Shown: in pieces, positions 32,732 through 35,734 of the stretch | Position numbering within the stretch: position 1 is the first letter of the stretch | Layout of the letters: each line of letters opens with the position of its first letter | Assembly: GCA_035513215.1 (NCBI GenBank) | Contig: DATKCK010000013.1 | Span: 1 to 35,734 of the forward strand | Direction: 5' to 3' | Length of the DNA: 35,734 bases | Source of the DNA: DATCZB01 sp035513215 | Lineage (GTDB): Bacteria; Pseudomonadota; Gammaproteobacteria; Steroidobacterales; Rariloculaceae | Translations under genes and position numbers: made by a program | The notes under the pieces: generated by a model | Seen by the model: only the letters and a program-made list of their open reading frames with translations | What the model was told of the DNA's origin: nothing | Databases searched by the model: none

Positions 32732-35155
32732 CTATTCGAGATTGCGTGCGATCCGGAAGCCGAGATCCGGCCGCTGAACCGTTTCGTAGTCCCGGTAGGC
32801 GACTCTGAGCCGGCGCTCGGTTGCGCTGCGCCAGCTCGGCCCGCGCACGACGCGCGACCGCCCGGTCACCGGACCGAATGGATCGGTCTGCACTTCCTCG
32901 CTCGCCGCCGGCACCGGATCGTAGAAATCCTGCACCCATTCGGAGACGTTGCCTCCGATATCGTAAAGGCCGACGGCATTCGGGGCGAAGCTGCCGACCG
33001 GCGCGCTGACCGGGTAGCCGTCCCGGTAGATGAAATTGACACTCGGCAGAATGTCGTCGGCCGAGAGATCGGCCACGTTCTCGGTACGATCGGCCGGCGG
33101 CCACTCCTCGCCCCAGGTAAAGCGCGGCGACGCGGTCTCACCGAGGCCCGCGCCCCTGAGCGCCCAGGCGAATTCGGCCTCGGTCGGCAAGCGATAGCCG
33201 TTCTTGAACGGGCGATCGGGCACGAGCTGGCCGCCTTCCTCGATGTAGACAGGTTGCAGACCGTCCTCGATGCTGAGCCGGTTGAGGCAGGCGAAAATCT
33301 GCTGGGTCGCGACGTTGGCGACCGGCTGGTTGTCGTCGTCGAGCGAGTGACCCTCGAAGCTACCCGAGTTGTGATTCGGCTCGCAGTGACGAAACTCGGC
33401 GTTCGTCATTTCCTTCTCGGCCAGATAGAAGGCACGCGAGAGCTCGACATTGCGCAGGACCTCGTCGACGCCCCGAGCCGGATCCGCCCGCGACGAGCCC
33501 ATCGTAAAGCGCCCGGCCGGAATGAGTCTCAGGTTCTGTCCGAGAGAGGTCGTCACGACTCTGCGGTAGCCGTCGCCGGTCACCGCATCGAGCATCTCGA
33601 GATCGAACGACAGCGTCTGCGGATAGCCCGGCCGCGGCGTGATCGACTCGCGGGCCTCGGCGTAACCGTCGAGCCGGACGAGGATATTATGCTCGATCGC
33701 CATCAGCTCGAGCTCGGCCGGCGTTTCCCCTGCCTCGCGTTCGCCGACAAGGACAGCCGCGCCGGCCGGCTCGCTGATCACGCGAACCACGCCGAGCAGA
33801 GGCTTAAGATCGATCGCGTGCCGCTCGCGGCCGCCGGGGGCGATGACGAGCTCCCGAGTGACCGGCTCGTAGCCGGGCCGGCGGACCGAAAGCTGATGCC
33901 GGACGTTGGGCGGCAGACGAAAATCGACCGGCGTCTGCCCGCGGTACTGACCGTTGACACTGACGTTGGCATCAGGTGGCGTCGTCACGATCTCCACGCG
34001 GCCATCCGCGAGCGTCAGCACGAAAGGATCGAGCGCAAGCGGCTGATCGGCGAATACGCGGATCTCGCGGCTCGCGCTGTTGTAACCGGCGAGCGCGACC
34101 TCGATCTCGCGCTCGCCCGCCGTCAGCTCCAGCGTGGCCGGCGTCACCTGAAGCGCGCGGCCGTCGATGCGAATCTCGGCACCGGGCGGCTCGGAGGTCA
34201 CCGTCACCGGCGCCCAGCTCGGCGTCAGTGCCACAGCCAGCGTTTGCTCTTTGTGACCGCCCTCGATGTCGAGCGTGGCAACCTCGCTCAGGTAGCGCTC
34301 GGCCACGAACTGAACCTGATGCGTGCCGGGCCTGACCTCGAAGTCGACGAGCGGCGTCGTGCCGATGACCTCGCCGTCGAGCGAGACCTCGGCCGCCGCT
34401 TCGGGTTCCGTTCGAAACGTGACGAGCCCCGGCAACCGGACGAACTCGAACTCGACGGTCTGATCGGACAGCACGCCGACGTCGATGACCTCGTCGATCG
34501 GATAGTAGCCCTGAAGATCGGCCGTGACGCGATGCGAGCCTTCGCGCAACAGGTACCGGTCGCCGAGCCGAAACTTGAACAGCGTGTCGGGCAGCGAGAA
34601 TGCGTCGGCAGCGGGCATGATCTCGAAGCGCACGGACTTCGCGGTGAAGGCGAACCACCCGAGCAGCGCGAGGATGCCGAAAGCCGAATAGACGGCAATG
34701 CCGGCGGGGCTGACACGCCGCTTGCCGTCGCCGGCTTGCGCGAGCGCGGGCTTGTACGCGATCGGGTCGACGGTCAGCTCGCCCGTCTTGTCGCGCGCGA
34801 GCGCGTCGAAATCCGGCGGCGCCGTATCGCCGGCCGTGACCTGTGCCTCGATCGCAAGCTTCAGACGCCCGTCGCGGAGCTCGCAGCCGAGGCGGGCCGT
34901 ATCGAGCGCAATGACGTTGCCGTCATTGAGCCGTCTCGACCCGCGCACGAGCTCGCCATCGACGCGAACGTTCGTCGAATTGCGCAGCGGGTGAACGAAA
35001 AACACGCCGTCGAGCAACCCGATCTGGATCGAGCCCCTGACGTCGGCCAGCACGATATCGTCGCCGGCGTCCGCGCCGATCGAGACCGGAAAGGCCGTCG
35101 CGTCGAAATGGCGCGTGTAGCCTGACTCTTCGGTTTGCAGCACCCAGTCGCTCAC
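32732..35155 (-). CDS. FHA-like/TM/PEGA-repeat/SUMF1 (formylglycine-generating-enzyme-like) protein
   Basis: 807 aa, type II-like membrane protein. Residues 1-100 form a divergent FHA-like domain (VSIGADAGDDIVLADV, FFVHPLRNSTNVRVDGELV). A membrane helix (151-171) follows the basic GDGKRRVSP. Then come four clear PEGA repeats (about 230-530, each with a TxPxxAxVxVDG-like start and a TPxxxxLxxG turn) plus a degenerate one before them. The C-terminal SUMF1 domain (from about 552) has IPAGRFTMGS, YRLPTEAEFAWAL, GLYDIGGNVSEWVQDFY and RVVRGPSW. The active-site Cys pair of true formylglycine enzymes is absent, so it is probably a binding module. The GTG start overlaps the upstream stop as GTGA. Confidence 0.88.
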   Translation of the reverse strand: MSDWVLQTEESGYTRHFDATAFPVSIGADAGDDIVLADVRGSIQIGLLDGVFFVHPLRNSTNVRVDGELVRGSRRLNDGNVIALDTARLGCELRDGRLKLAIEAQVTAGDTAPPDFDALARDKTGELTVDPIAYKPALAQAGDGKRRVSPAGIAVYSAFGILALLGWFAFTAKSVRFEIMPAADAFSLPDTLFKFRLGDRYLLREGSHRVTADLQGYYPIDEVIDVGVLSDQTVEFEFVRLPGLVTFRTEPEAAAEVSLDGEVIGTTPLVDFEVRPGTHQVQFVAERYLSEVATLDIEGGHKEQTLAVALTPSWAPVTVTSEPPGAEIRIDGRALQVTPATLELTAGEREIEVALAGYNSASREIRVFADQPLALDPFVLTLADGRVEIVTTPPDANVSVNGQYRGQTPVDFRLPPNVRHQLSVRRPGYEPVTRELVIAPGGRERHAIDLKPLLGVVRVISEPAGAAVLVGEREAGETPAELELMAIEHNILVRLDGYAEARESITPRPGYPQTLSFDLEMLDAVTGDGYRRVVTTSLGQNLRLIPAGRFTMGSSRADPARGVDEVLRNVELSRAFYLAEKEMTNAEFRHCEPNHNSGSFEGHSLDDDNQPVANVATQQIFACLNRLSIEDGLQPVYIEEGGQLVPDRPFKNGYRLPTEAEFAWALRGAGLGETASPRFTWGEEWPPADRTENVADLSADDILPSVNFIYRDGYPVSAPVGSFAPNAVGLYDIGGNVSEWVQDFYDPVPAASEEVQTDPFGPVTGRSRVVRGPSWRSATERRLRVAYRDYETVQRPDLGFRIARNLE

Positions 35156-35734
35156 GGCAGCCCCTGGATCGCCTCGACACAGACCACCGTCACCGGGCGG
35201 TTCTCGCGGCCGGGCAGGACGGTGAAGGTCTCCCGAACGTCGCGATAGCCGCGCCTCGCGCCGACGGCCGTGTACTCGCCCGGCTTGAGCTCAAGCTCGC
35301 GCGTCGCGAAGGTGCCGAGATTGCCGACGCGATAGAGCGTCACCTCGGTGGCGCTGTCGGAGACGAGCGTGACGTTGACGGGCGTGGAGGCGACCTCGAT
35401 CAGGCCGGCGAGTCGCTCCGTCAGCGCGGTATGCATCGGACCGGGATCCTCGATCGCCAGCGCCTCTTCGAGCACAAGGTTGGCGTCGGCGCGTCCCTCG
35501 TCGTTCAGCAGCCGGCCCGGCGTCTCGATCAGCGCCTCGACCTTCGCTTCGAGGTCCGCGCGCCGCTGGGCGCGCTCGATCCCTTCGATCGCGAACTCGA
35601 GCGTCGGATCCGTCGCGAGCGCCTCGCGATAGCGCGCGATCGCCTCGTCCCACAATTCGCGCCTCTCGAACGCCATCGCGCGCACTTCCGCCATCATGAT
35701 CGAGTTCATCAGGCTGCCCTGCTCGGCCTGGGCC
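35152..35734 (-). CDS. TPR/PEGA-like protein, C-terminal part (5' end beyond right edge)
   Basis: The open frame runs off the right edge, so at least 193 C-terminal residues are visible; the ATG at 35709 is probably internal. A TPR-like helical region (AFERRELWDEAIARYREALATDP, then LEFAIEGIERAQRR) leads to a long helix and a PEGA/carboxypeptidase-like beta domain (VNVTLVSDSATEVTLYRVGNLG, LELKPGEYTAVGARRGYRDV). The missing N-terminal part may hold a membrane helix or a kinase domain; this cannot be seen. Overlaps the SUMF1 gene by 4 bp, so it belongs to the same operon, which therefore starts outside the window. Confidence 0.75.
   Translation of the reverse strand, partial: AQAEQGSLMNSIMMAEVRAMAFERRELWDEAIARYREALATDPTLEFAIEGIERAQRRADLEAKVEALIETPGRLLNDEGRADANLVLEEALAIEDPGPMHTALTERLAGLIEVASTPVNVTLVSDSATEVTLYRVGNLGTFATRELELKPGEYTAVGARRGYRDVRETFTVLPGRENRPVTVVCVEAIQGLP

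Noticed and set aside
33254..35125. 623-residue plus-strand open frame
   Set aside because: Antisense of the PEGA/SUMF1 gene; composition is a shadow of its codon bias.

Overview
The window is GC-rich, densely coding DNA with short spacers, many overlapping start/stop codons, and frequent GTG and TTG starts. Gene content (glyA-nrdR-ribD, ettA, cpsG-type phosphomannomutase, bioA/bioFD, proBA, lemA/M48, EexN-type lipoprotein) points to a Gram-negative gammaproteobacterium, possibly an uncultured marine or soil lineage of the Woeseiales/Chromatiales kind. That placement is inference. No rRNA, tRNA, CRISPR array, phage gene or transposase gene was seen, and no gene-free stretch reaches 300 bases.

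Left part (1-15700). On the minus strand, glyA-nrdR-ribD follows an AcuC-type histone deacetylase gene that diverges from ettA (plus). Then come a DUF4145-like zinc-ribbon gene, apbE (minus) diverging from a lemA/M48 peptidase pair (plus), a SYLF-domain gene, an EexN-like lipoprotein (minus), a very large membrane-anchored NTPase with an embedded P-domain and WD40 propeller (minus, probable CTG start), a small atypical kinase (plus) and a small unknown gene.

Middle (15700-27100). glpD, proA, proB and ilvH lie head to tail on the minus strand, while the acetolactate synthase large subunit diverges from ilvH on the plus strand. bioA (minus) diverges from a plus-strand run of phosphomannomutase, bioF and bioD.

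Right part (27287-35734). A tightly packed minus-strand cluster runs in from beyond the right edge: a TPR/PEGA-like protein, an FHA-like/TM/PEGA/SUMF1 protein, a small acidic secreted protein, a TolQ/ExbB/MotA-type channel subunit, an actin/Hsp70-fold-FHA fusion, two membrane-anchored vWA proteins with TolR/ExbD-like N-termini, and after a 113-bp gap an OmpA-like lipoprotein. Together these look like a Tol-Pal-like proton-driven envelope machine in which vWA domains replace the TolR periplasmic domain. This is the best candidate for an undescribed system.

Four intergenic clusters carry one palindromic repeat family with core GGGGTC(A/T)GACCCC. They sit at or inside gene 3' ends, have tandemly duplicated flanks, supply stop codons, and add short repeat-encoded tails to BioA and BioD.
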